Translations under genes and position numbers: made by a program
Assembly: GCA_023150615.1 (NCBI GenBank)
Contig: JAKLKO010000001.1
Location: 439,892 to 503,891 of the forward strand
Direction: 5' to 3'
DNA: 64,000 bases
Origin: Phycisphaerae bacterium
Lineage (GTDB): Bacteria; Planctomycetota; Phycisphaerae; UBA1845; UTPLA1
Shown here: in pieces, positions 27,450-35,787 of the stretch
How positions within the stretch are numbered: the first letter of the stretch is position 1
How the letters are laid out: every line of letters begins with the position of its first letter
Notes under the pieces: model-generated
Databases searched by the model: none
Told to the model about the DNA's origin: nothing
Seen by the model: only the letters and a program-made list of their open reading frames with translations

Positions 27450-28106
27450 TCAGCGGCTGCCGGAGGTGGATTGCGGCGGCAGCGTCACCTTGACGAGCTT
27501 CACCTGCTCAAACGTCTCGCCGGTCACCGCGTCGATGAACTGCACGCGGACCGTCACCTCGGGTCGCGTCGGTGGCGAACCGCGCCACGGACACTTGATC
27601 GTGTAGTGCCCGGTCATGAACCGGCCGTACCACGCCTTGCGGAGACCCGCCTCGTCCAGCACGCACTCGCCGAGCGTCTTCGCCTCGCCCGACGCCGCCA
27701 GGTCAACCAGCACGACCCGCGCGGCCCCGGCCGCCTTGATGACGTCGTTGTCCGAGTCATACGGCCGCAGGTAAACCACGACTCCTTCGTCGCCGGTCTG
27801 CTTGTCGGAATCGAATCCCCCCGTCAGCGCATCCAGCTCGATGCGCACCGCGTGCGGGAGTCGCTGAAGCCGCTCTGGCCCCCCCATGCCCTGCATCGCC
27901 TGGATCTGGCGTGCCTGCGCCCGAAGCAGGTCGTCCCGCGAGACGACCTCGCGCTCCAGTTCCCGGATACGGCCCTCGAGCGCCCGCTGCTCCTGCGCTT
28001 CCTTGACGGTCTTGCGGCCCGCGTCGTCGCAGCCGGACGGCAGCGCGCACAGCAGCGCCACGATGGCCGCCGACCGTTCGACGCCGCTGGTTCGGCCGCG
28101 CGACAT
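27450..28106 (-). CDS. Hypothetical lipoprotein in the tig-clpP operon
   Basis: About 218 residues. Translation probably starts at the second ATG of an ATGATG at 28104-28109, after GGAGGA, overlapping the clpP stop. A lipobox (ALPSGC) is followed by a coiled-coil stretch rich in Glu/Arg (EAQEQRALEGRIRELEREV). A beta-rich C-terminal domain follows (VVVYLRPYDSD, RVVLVDLAASGE, TGHYTIKCPW). The family is unknown. The translational overlap with clpP suggests a linked but unexplained role. Confidence 0.65.
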   Translation of the reverse strand: MSRGRTSGVERSAAIVALLCALPSGCDDAGRKTVKEAQEQRALEGRIRELEREVVSRDDLLRAQARQIQAMQGMGGPERLQRLPHAVRIELDALTGGFDSDKQTGDEGVVVYLRPYDSDNDVIKAAGAARVVLVDLAASGEAKTLGECVLDEAGLRKAWYGRFMTGHYTIKCPWRGSPPTRPEVTVRVQFIDAVTGETFEQVKLVKVTLPPQSTSGSR

Positions 28107-28747
28107 CATTCCTCCGCCGAAGGATCGCGCTGCCGGATCGCGCTGTCGGGGATCCGTTCCAGCGTCTTGTCGATCACGCCGTACTCCATGGCCTCGCTCG
28201 CGTCGAGCCACAGGTTCCGGTCGCAGTCCTTCTCGATCTTCTCGATCGTCTGGCCCGTGTGCTTCGCGAGGATCTCATAGATCAGGCTGCGCAGGCGGAT
28301 GATCTCCTTGGCCTCGATCGACAGGTCGGTCGCCGTGCCCTGCATCAGCCCACCGATGAGCGGCTGGTGCAGCAGCACGCGCGAGTGCGGCAGGACGAAC
28401 CGCTTGCCGCGCGCCCCGCCCGTCAGCAGCACCGCCCCCATGCTCGCCGACATGCCGATGCCGTAGGTCGCCACCTCGCAGCGCAGAAACTGCATCGTAT
28501 CGTAGATCGCCAGGCCGGCCGACACGCTGCCCCCCGGCGAGTTGATGTACATGTGCACATCCGCGTGCGGGTCCTCGTTCGACAGGAACAGCATCTGCGC
28601 GACGACGGTGTTCGCCATTTCGTCATCGATCGCCCCGCCGACGAACACCACGCGGTCCTTCAGCAGCCGCGAGTAGATGTCGTAGGCGCGCTCGCCCCGG
28701 CCGGTTTTCTCAATCACGATCGGGATCAGATTCTGATTCAGCGCCAT
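28106..28747 (-). CDS. clpP: ClpP-type protease subunit, Asn in the catalytic triad
   Basis: 213 residues. It has the ClpP fold with catalytic Ser in [10 protein letters not shown] and His in [10 protein letters not shown]. In the third triad segment it reads [19 protein letters not shown], where typical ClpP has DTERDRFLSAPEAVEYG, so the catalytic Asp is aligned with Asn. The same change is known for Listeria ClpP1, which works with a second ClpP. The canonical paralogue is the next gene upstream in the operon. A mixed ClpP1P2 barrel is likely (inference). It starts [15 protein letters not shown] and overlaps the lipoprotein gene. Confidence 0.85.
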   Translation of the reverse strand: MALNQNLIPIVIEKTGRGERAYDIYSRLLKDRVVFVGGAIDDEMANTVVAQMLFLSNEDPHADVHMYINSPGGSVSAGLAIYDTMQFLRCEVATYGIGMSASMGAVLLTGGARGKRFVLPHSRVLLHQPLIGGLMQGTATDLSIEAKEIIRLRSLIYEILAKHTGQTIEKIEKDCDRNLWLDASEAMEYGVIDKTLERIPDSAIRQRDPSAEE

Positions 28748-28801
28748 GGCGCCCTCCCTGATTCTGCGGCGCCGCGGATGCGCGGCGGCCGTCGGACGGG
28801 T

Positions 28802-29422
28802 TTACTTCTTCTTGTCCGACTTCGCCTCTTCGAGGATGTCGTCCACGATCCCCCATTCCTTCGCGGTCTTCGCATCCATGTACCGGTCGCGCTCCGTCTC
28901 CTGCTCAATCCTCTCGATCGGCAGGCCCGTGTGTCGCGAGAGAATCTCGTTCAACGTCCGCTTGTCCCGCAGGATCTCCTCCGCCTGAATGCGGATGTCC
29001 TCCGCCTGCCCGGTGATCCCGCCCCACGGCTGGTGCAGCATGATCTTGCTGTTCGGAAGCGCGAAGCGCTTGCCCTTCGTGCCCGCCGCCAGAATCACCG
29101 CTCCGCCGCTCGCCGCCTGACCGATCGAGTACGTCGCGATGTCGCACGACAGGAAGCGCATCGTGTCGTAAATCGCCAGCGTCTGGTCGACCAGACCGCC
29201 CGGGCAGTTGATGTACAGGTTGATGTCCTGGTCCTTCTTGATGCTCTGAAGGTACAGCAATCGCATGATCACGATGCTGGCCGAACGCTCGTTGATCGGA
29301 CCGGCCAGGAAGATGATGCGGTTCTCGAGGAGCATGTCCTCGATGGACATCTCGCGGTAACGCTGGTAGGGCGGCGGCTGCTGGGCGAACGTTTTCAGGT
29401 GCCGCACAATGGTCTCATCCAT
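28802..29422 (-). CDS. clpP: ATP-dependent Clp protease proteolytic subunit ClpP
   Basis: About 206 residues from the ATG at 29422 (MDETIVRHLKTF), favoured over an upstream GTG because GGGAG lies 6 nt before it. All triad residues are present: Ser in YSIGQAASGGAV, His in IMLHQPWGG, Asp in ETERDRYMDAKTAKEWG. It is the canonical partner of the Asn-variant paralogue downstream, from which it is 54 bp away. It follows tig in the same operon, as in many bacteria, but clpX does not follow here. Confidence 0.9.
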   Translation of the reverse strand: MDETIVRHLKTFAQQPPPYQRYREMSIEDMLLENRIIFLAGPINERSASIVIMRLLYLQSIKKDQDINLYINCPGGLVDQTLAIYDTMRFLSCDIATYSIGQAASGGAVILAAGTKGKRFALPNSKIMLHQPWGGITGQAEDIRIQAEEILRDKRTLNEILSRHTGLPIERIEQETERDRYMDAKTAKEWGIVDDILEEAKSDKKK

Positions 29423-29514
29423 GATGATCTCCCTCACGAACTGACGCGGTCGGCGTTATCGGAGCACCGACCCCTCCGTCGCTCGCCGCGACCGGTTCGA
29501 CGACGCCGCCGGCA

Positions 29515-31056
29515 TCACGTCGACTCGTAGACGCTCGACAACGACTCCGCCGGCCCCTTCGTCTCCTCTATCTCGGCGTCCTCGAGCAATCGCTCGAGGC
29601 ACTTCTCATCGCGGATCTCCATGTAGAGCGCCGACAGCCCGTCGCCCTGCGCCAACTCGTCGCGCACCCGGTCGAAGCGGCGATGATACTGTCGCGCGAT
29701 CGCGGCGATCTGCGCGTTGATCTCCTCCTCCGACACCTCCACGCCCAACTGCTCGGCCAGCCGGTCCATGATGAAGTACAGCTTGAGGCTCTCGATCGCC
29801 TCGTTCGCGGCGCTCGTTCGAAGCTCGTCCGCGTGCTTGACGATCTCCTCCTGCGGAACGCCGCGGCGCCGCGCCTCGACCATCCGACGCACGATCGCCC
29901 GGTCGATGTTCCGCCGGCTGATGCCTTCCGGCAATTCGAGCTTCGTCGACTCGACGAGGTACCGCGCGACCTGGTTGCGCATCCCCTGCCGGATCGTCCG
30001 CGACAATTCGGCCTCCATCTGCGCCCGGACCGCATCCCGCAGTTCCGTCTCGCTTTCGTATCCCCAAGCCTCCAGCAACGCCTGGTCCAGCGCCGGGAGC
30101 ACGAAGCGCTTGATCTCGTGGATCACGAACTCGAACGTCGCGACCTTTCCGCGAAGCTCCGTCCGCTCGTCGTCCTCCGGAATCGTCCCCTCGATCGTCC
30201 GCCGGTCGCCCGCCTTCGCGCCCTTCAGCACGTCGCCCAGCTTTTCCAGCGAAACGCCCTCGATCCGCTGCGGCCGCGCGAACAACTGCGCGTTCTCCTC
30301 GGACTTCACCACCTGACCGCCGACCTTCACCGTCGCATCGACGATCAACAGGTCGTCCGTTTGCACTCCCCCGCCCGACACCGGCTCCCACGACCCGCGA
30401 ATCCCGCGCATGCGGTCGACCTGCTTCTGGACATCCTCGTCGGTGATCTTCACGTTCGGCCGCTTCACCTTGATCTTCTTCAACTCCGGCAGCGTGAATG
30501 ACGGGTAAAGCTCGACCTCGCACCGAAACGTCAGCGGGCCATCGTCCGGGAGCCTCATCCGCGACAGCGCCGTCTGAACATCGGCGAGCGAATCGGCCTC
30601 CGCCCCCTTCGCACGCGACCAGATCATCGGGTCGCCGAGAACCTTCAGTTCCTTCATCTCCGTCGCGGCAAGGAATCCGTTCGTCACGAGCTTTGTCAGC
30701 ACCTGGTCGCCGACGTCCTGCGCAAACCGCTTCTCCACCAGCCGCCGCGGCGCCCGACCGCGCCGAAATCCGGGAACGATCGCGTCGCGGATCAGGTCGC
30801 TGTACTGCTTGTCGCGCTCCTCACTGACGAGCGAAACGGGGATGCTGATCGTCAACTCCTTCCGCAAGACCCCCACGTCGCGGACCTGAACGTCCATCGA
30901 CTGCTTCAGCGCTGACTTGATGTCCGCTTCCTCCTCGCCCGTCGGCGGCAGTTCGCCCTCCTCCGGCGGCGGCGAGGGCGCTTCGGCCACGGCCGTCGAC
31001 TCCGACGGGGTGTTCTGTTCTTCCTCGGCCTTCTGCTTCTTTCGCTTCGTCGCCAT
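29515..31056 (-). CDS. tig: Trigger factor
   Basis: 513 residues from the ATG at 31056 (MATKRKKQKAEEEQ). After a charged, low-complexity leader of about 65 residues comes the ribosome-binding domain with the signature GFRRGRAPRRLVEKRF. A PPIase-like middle region and a long helical C-terminal domain follow (RNQVARYLVESTKLELPE, RQYHRRFDRVRDELAQ). It is a ribosome-associated chaperone for nascent chains. The acidic leader and tail make it longer than the usual 430-450 residues. It heads the tig-clpP-clpP-lipoprotein operon. Confidence 0.9.
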   Translation of the reverse strand: MATKRKKQKAEEEQNTPSESTAVAEAPSPPPEEGELPPTGEEEADIKSALKQSMDVQVRDVGVLRKELTISIPVSLVSEERDKQYSDLIRDAIVPGFRRGRAPRRLVEKRFAQDVGDQVLTKLVTNGFLAATEMKELKVLGDPMIWSRAKGAEADSLADVQTALSRMRLPDDGPLTFRCEVELYPSFTLPELKKIKVKRPNVKITDEDVQKQVDRMRGIRGSWEPVSGGGVQTDDLLIVDATVKVGGQVVKSEENAQLFARPQRIEGVSLEKLGDVLKGAKAGDRRTIEGTIPEDDERTELRGKVATFEFVIHEIKRFVLPALDQALLEAWGYESETELRDAVRAQMEAELSRTIRQGMRNQVARYLVESTKLELPEGISRRNIDRAIVRRMVEARRRGVPQEEIVKHADELRTSAANEAIESLKLYFIMDRLAEQLGVEVSEEEINAQIAAIARQYHRRFDRVRDELAQGDGLSALYMEIRDEKCLERLLEDAEIEETKGPAESLSSVYEST

Positions 31057-31370
31057 GCCGCTTCGCCTCTGAGTCACCGCGTCGGAAAACAATCGGGCCG
31101 GGCGCCAGTTCCTTTGGGCCCCGTCCGACCATGCCAGCACAGGGGGTGCCGCGCCGGACCCGCCGAGGGTGCAACGCGCCGGCGGTCCGCCGCGCGTGCG
31201 AAACCCGGGCGCCCCCGGCGATCGGAAGCGTAGAAACCCGCGTTGCAGGTGTCAACACCGGCCCCGCGGCGCGCCGGTTGGCTTTTTATCGCCCCCCGCA
31301 ATCGCGATCCGTTGAACGGAGCGCGACGCGCGGATCACGCGATGCGTTGACGTACGACGACCGTACACTT

Positions 31371-31784
31371 ATGCTCCCTCGTACCATGCGGTGCATCGGC
31401 TCTGCTCTCGCACTCATCGCCCTGCACGGAACAGTCTCGACTGCCGCGCTGCGCAGCATCGCGCCCGATACGCCGATTCGCGCGTGCGCCTGCTGCGAGA
31501 ACACGGCCCGCTGCAACTGCTGCTGCGCGGATCGCCGCGCGCCCGAACACCCGATCCGGGACCGGGCGCTCGTCGCCTGCGATTGCGACGAGCTTCCGAC
31601 CATCCCGCCGCCGACCCCGCGCGACCGCTTCGCCCAGTCGCGCGCCGGACTGGCCGCCGATGGACTTGGCACCGTGCCGCACCGGATCTCGGACGCAAAC
31701 GCCTCGATCGAATCGGTCCGCGCGAGAGCACAGGCGCCGCCCGATCCTCGGCGACCCACCGACACCACGGTGCTGTTGAATTGA
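31371..31784 (+). CDS. Small Cys-rich exported protein, possible metal binder
   Basis: About 137 residues from the ATG at 31371; the ATG at 31386 is also possible. A signal peptide (CIGSALALIALHGTVSTA) is followed by a dense cysteine cluster, CACCENTARCNCCCADR, and a further CDC at about residue 70. The rest is Pro/Arg-rich and looks disordered. It stands directly upstream of the efflux operon in the same direction. A periplasmic copper-binding or sensing role is plausible but inferred from position and composition only. Confidence 0.6.
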   Translation: MLPRTMRCIGSALALIALHGTVSTAALRSIAPDTPIRACACCENTARCNCCCADRRAPEHPIRDRALVACDCDELPTIPPPTPRDRFAQSRAGLAADGLGTVPHRISDANASIESVRARAQAPPDPRRPTDTTVLLN

Positions 31785-32031
31785 CCCGCCGCCGCGAGTC
31801 CGCGCGGTGGTTCGAGTTTGAGTTTCCCTATCGCCGTCAGGGTGTCTGAACTCGTCTGAACAACCGCGCCCCGCGGCCGAAGCGCCTGTTTACGCGGATA
31901 CCGCCGTTCGGACCTCGCGCCGATCGCGGCACCGCGCTTCCGACTCGAACGGACGCTTTCCGCGCCGCCGCAACCGCAAATGCCGAATCCACTCGCGCCG
32001 CGCTCCGCGCCGCGTGTACGGAGAACGCCCG

Positions 32032-33714
32032 ATGGCAGAGGTAAACACTGCAATCCGAACCCCCGCCGGTCTCCATGGCCCCGCCGCGGCAATGGCGTTG
32101 TGCGGCGTCGCGCTCGCCGCGCTGGCCGGCTGCCAGGGGTTCCGCGCCGAGGAGCGCGTCCGCGAGACGTCGGAGATCGTGAACGAGCGCCTCCGACAGC
32201 CCGTCGATTGGACGACGCCGTGGGACGACCGATCGCCCCACTGGACCGCCGGGCCGATCGTCCGGCTCGACGACGCCCTCGCCGCCGCCCTGCGCGGAAA
32301 CCGCGCGCTCCGCGCCGACCTCGCCATGATCGGCCAGGCCGACGCCGACCTCGTGCAGGCCGGACTGATCAGCAACCCGGTCATCAACTTCATGGTCATG
32401 TTCCCGTCCGGCGGCGGGCGCACGATGCTCCGCTCGGGCGGACTGCCCATGCAGCCCTTGCAGGACCTCTGGCTGATTCCCGCGCGGACCGAAGTCGCGC
32501 AGGCCGAACTGCAAAAGGCCGTCGTCCGCGCCGCGCAGCGCGCGATCGAGATCGCCGCCGCCGTCAAGCAGACCTACGTCGAGGTGCAGTACCTGCAACG
32601 CGCCGCCGAACTCATCCGCGCCAACATGCAGCTTGTCGAGCAATCAACCAGCGTCATCGCGATCCGCCAGACGGCCGGTCGCGCCGGCCAGTCGGAGCTG
32701 AACCTCTCGCGCATTCGACACCAGCGCCTCCGATCCGACCTGCTGTCGGTCGATTCTCGACTCCGCGCGACGAAGTACGAGCTGCTGGCATGGGTCGGAG
32801 CCGCGGATGGACACGACAACTGGTCCGTCGAACCGCTCGACGAACTGCGCGATCCGGCCCATTCAGCGCCCGCCGAACCCGACCTGCTGCGCATCGCCAC
32901 GCACCAACGCTTCGATCTCAAGGCGGCGGAATGGAGCGCCGAGGCCGCGATCCGCCGTGTCGGCCTCGTCAAGCGTGAAGGATGGCCCGACCTGGCCGTC
33001 GGTCTGACGTTCGAGCGCGCCCCGGCCGGCACGACGCCCGGCGTCCGCCCGCGCGTGCTCGGCGCGAACGGCGCGGTACAGGCATCGCAGCAGCTCGCCG
33101 GCGCGTTCGGCGGAGGAGGAGGCGAGATGACCGGCGCCCAGCGGTTTTCCGAAGCCCTGGCGCGACGCGCCGAGCGCCCCGCTCCACGCGACGTCGTGTA
33201 TACGCTCGGCCCCATGATCGAGATGGAGCTTCCCATCTTCGACTGGAACCAGGCCCAGACCGCCCGCGCGCTGCACGAGCACGCCCAGAAGCTCGCCGAA
33301 TACGAAGACCTCTTCCAGACCGTCGTGAAGGAGGTCCGACGCACGCTCGCCCGTTACGACGAGGCGATCGCGCAGATCGCCCTCTACCGCGAGTCCATCC
33401 TGCCGGACGTCGAGCAAAACCTCGAGCTGGCCCGACAGACGTACGTCTCCGGCCAGACCGACCTCACGATCTACCTGCAAGCGCAGGAGGACACGATCGA
33501 CGCCCGCTCGCGCCTGCTCGAGTTCGTGCGCGATTACCGGGTCACGACGGCCGAGCTGGAGCGCGCCGTCGGCGGCGCGATGCGCTTCGATCGCGCCGCA
33601 CCGGACGCGCCGACATCGCAACCCGACGTCGGCCCGACCACGCAGGCGCCGGAGGACTCGCTCCGACCGGCCGCCGATTCCTCGACCCACGGCCATTCCG
33701 GAGGTGCGCCATGA
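32032..33714 (+). CDS. TolC-like outer membrane efflux protein (CusC-type)
   Basis: 560 residues; the ATG follows GGAG at 8 nt. A lipoprotein signal with ALAGC near residue 35 is present. Two outer-membrane-factor halves with long helices can be seen (AQRAIEIAAAVKQTYVEVQY, LFQTVVKEVRRTLARYDEAI). The C-terminus is a Pro/Thr/Gln-rich tail with SQPDVGPTTQAPEDS. It forms the exit duct of the tripartite efflux pump with the next two products; the stop overlaps the adaptor start (ATGA). Confidence 0.85.
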   Translation: MAEVNTAIRTPAGLHGPAAAMALCGVALAALAGCQGFRAEERVRETSEIVNERLRQPVDWTTPWDDRSPHWTAGPIVRLDDALAAALRGNRALRADLAMIGQADADLVQAGLISNPVINFMVMFPSGGGRTMLRSGGLPMQPLQDLWLIPARTEVAQAELQKAVVRAAQRAIEIAAAVKQTYVEVQYLQRAAELIRANMQLVEQSTSVIAIRQTAGRAGQSELNLSRIRHQRLRSDLLSVDSRLRATKYELLAWVGAADGHDNWSVEPLDELRDPAHSAPAEPDLLRIATHQRFDLKAAEWSAEAAIRRVGLVKREGWPDLAVGLTFERAPAGTTPGVRPRVLGANGAVQASQQLAGAFGGGGGEMTGAQRFSEALARRAERPAPRDVVYTLGPMIEMELPIFDWNQAQTARALHEHAQKLAEYEDLFQTVVKEVRRTLARYDEAIAQIALYRESILPDVEQNLELARQTYVSGQTDLTIYLQAQEDTIDARSRLLEFVRDYRVTTAELERAVGGAMRFDRAAPDAPTSQPDVGPTTQAPEDSLRPAADSSTHGHSGGAP

Positions 33715-35786
33715 CGCAACCAACCCACTCCCCGAACCCGCAGCCCCCGCGCAATCTGCCCACATCGTGGCCGATCGACCTCGGCTACGCGGCATGGAAG
33801 GCCCGCGCCATCCGCGCAGCGCTGCTGTCCCTTCTCGTCGTCGTCGCGTTCGTCGTGGGCCGATGTTCGATCTCACGCGATCACGGCGCAACCCCGGCGG
33901 ACGCTTCGGCATCGACCGCGTCACCCACCGATGACATTCGCTACTGGACCTGCTCGATGCATCCGCAGATCAAGCTGCCGAAGTTCGGCCAGTGCCCGAT
34001 CTGCTTCATGGACCTGATCCCGATTCGCGCCGGCGCGGGCGCGGGCGACTTGCCGGAGATCGCCCTGTCCAGCCACGCGCGTGTGCTGGCAAAGGTCGAG
34101 ACGTCCGAAGTCCGCCGTCGCGAACTCACATACGACGTACGAATGGTGGGAAAGGTCGCGGTCGATGAAACCCGCATCACCTACATCAGCAGTTACGTCC
34201 CCGGCCGGATCGACCGCCTCTTTGTCGACTACACCGGAATCCTCGTCCGCAAGGGCGATCATCTCGCGGAGATCTACAGCCCTGAATTGCTGGTCGCACA
34301 GCGCGAGTATCTCCTCGCCGCCGCTGCCGCCGACAGCGCGGCCGCACGAGGCCCGCAGGATCGTATCTCGCTCGAGACCGCGCGCTCCGTGCTCGAGGCC
34401 GCCCGGCGCAAGCTCGAGCTCTGGGGTATTCCCAGGGACGAGATCGAGCGACTCGGTCGCGAGCGGCGACCGTCGGACCACATGCGGATCGACTCGCCGG
34501 TCGAAGGCTGGGTCATCGAGCGCCAGGGTTACCGCGGCATGTACGTCGAGACCGGCACGCGGCTCTTTACCGTCGCCGACCTCGGCCGCATCTGGGTCAT
34601 GCTCGACGCCTACGAACTCGACGTGCCGTTCCTGCGCTACGGCCAGTTGGTCGAATTCCAGACCGAATCGCATCCGGGCCACAACTTCACCGGCCAGGTT
34701 GCGTACATCGACCCGGTGCTCAACGAGATGACGCGCTCGGTCAAGGTGCGGCTCATCGTTCCCAACGAGGGACTCCGCCTCCGTCCCGGGATGTTTGTCC
34801 GCGCGCGGCTCCGCGTGTCACTCGGCGAGGGCGGACAGGTCGTCAGTGATGCCCTCGCCGGACGCTGGCTCTGCCCCATGCACCCGAACGTCACGAGCGA
34901 CAAGCCCGGCGCGTGCGATGAATGCGGCATGGACCTCGTCTCCGCCGACTCGCTCGGATACCTCGCGCGCGGAGGAAAGGTCAAGAATGTCCTCGCCGTG
35001 CCCAGCACGGCCGTGCTGCTTACCGGCCGGCGGGCCGTCGTCTATGTCGAGTCGATTCGCGGCTCGGAACACGTCTACGAAGGACGCGTCGTTGAGCTCG
35101 GACCGAGAGCCGGCGACTGGTACGTCGTCCTCGACGGTCTGAAGGAAGGCGAGCGCGTCGTCACGCGCGGCGCGCTGCAGATCGATTCGGCCGTTCAGAT
35201 CCAGGCCCGGCCCAGCATGATGCAGCCGGCCGAATCCTCTGACGCGACGGCCGCGATGAAGCCCGGTGAATCCGCGGCCGAGACGCAGCCCGCCGCGCGG
35301 GTCTCCTTGGCGAAACCCGGCGCCGCCTATCACGCGCAGGTTCGTGCCGCGCTGACCGCGTATCTGAATCTCACGGCCGCGCTGGCCGGTGATCAGCTCG
35401 ACGCGGCGAAGGCGGCCGGCGCGGCGCTGCACGAGGCCTCGACAAAGGCGCGGCCCACCGACCTGACCGGCGATGCGGCGGAGCGATTCGCGTCCGCGAT
35501 GAAGTCCCTCGCAGACGGGACGCACGGCTCTGGCTCGTGGACCATTGACGCCGCTCGCTCGACGCTTCCGAAGCTCACTGCCGCGCTCGACGACTACCTC
35601 CGCACGTTCGGGCACGACCGGACGACACCGATGCAGTACGCCTTCTGCCCCATGGCGCTCAATAACAAGGGCGCGTACTGGTACCAGGCGCAGCCAGAGA
35701 TCCGGAACCCGTATTTCGGCGCGGCCATGCCGCGATGCGGCGAGATCAAGGCCCGCATCGGCCCTGACGGCCGGGAGGCGAAGTGA
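33711..35786 (+). CDS. cusB: CusB-like efflux adaptor with several metal-binding modules
   Basis: 691 residues, ATG after GGAGGTGCGCC. A membrane anchor covers residues 35-55. A first heavy-metal-binding domain is at about 77-105 (YWTCSMHPQIKLPKFGQ, CPICFMDL). The adaptor core follows (ISSYVPGRIDRLFVDYTG, DSPVEGWVIERQGYRGMY). A second heavy-metal-binding domain is inserted at about 383-410 (WLCPMHPNVTSDKPGACDEC). The C-terminal DUF3347-like region has a further Cys/Met cluster (YAFCPMALNNKGAYW, PRCGEI). CxMHP/CxxCxMxL motifs bind Cu(I)/Ag(I). It delivers metal to the RND pump encoded 2 bp downstream. Confidence 0.88.
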   Translation: MTQPTHSPNPQPPRNLPTSWPIDLGYAAWKARAIRAALLSLLVVVAFVVGRCSISRDHGATPADASASTASPTDDIRYWTCSMHPQIKLPKFGQCPICFMDLIPIRAGAGAGDLPEIALSSHARVLAKVETSEVRRRELTYDVRMVGKVAVDETRITYISSYVPGRIDRLFVDYTGILVRKGDHLAEIYSPELLVAQREYLLAAAAADSAAARGPQDRISLETARSVLEAARRKLELWGIPRDEIERLGRERRPSDHMRIDSPVEGWVIERQGYRGMYVETGTRLFTVADLGRIWVMLDAYELDVPFLRYGQLVEFQTESHPGHNFTGQVAYIDPVLNEMTRSVKVRLIVPNEGLRLRPGMFVRARLRVSLGEGGQVVSDALAGRWLCPMHPNVTSDKPGACDECGMDLVSADSLGYLARGGKVKNVLAVPSTAVLLTGRRAVVYVESIRGSEHVYEGRVVELGPRAGDWYVVLDGLKEGERVVTRGALQIDSAVQIQARPSMMQPAESSDATAAMKPGESAAETQPAARVSLAKPGAAYHAQVRAALTAYLNLTAALAGDQLDAAKAAGAALHEASTKARPTDLTGDAAERFASAMKSLADGTHGSGSWTIDAARSTLPKLTAALDDYLRTFGHDRTTPMQYAFCPMALNNKGAYWYQAQPEIRNPYFGAAMPRCGEIKARIGPDGREAK

Positions 35787-35787
35787 C

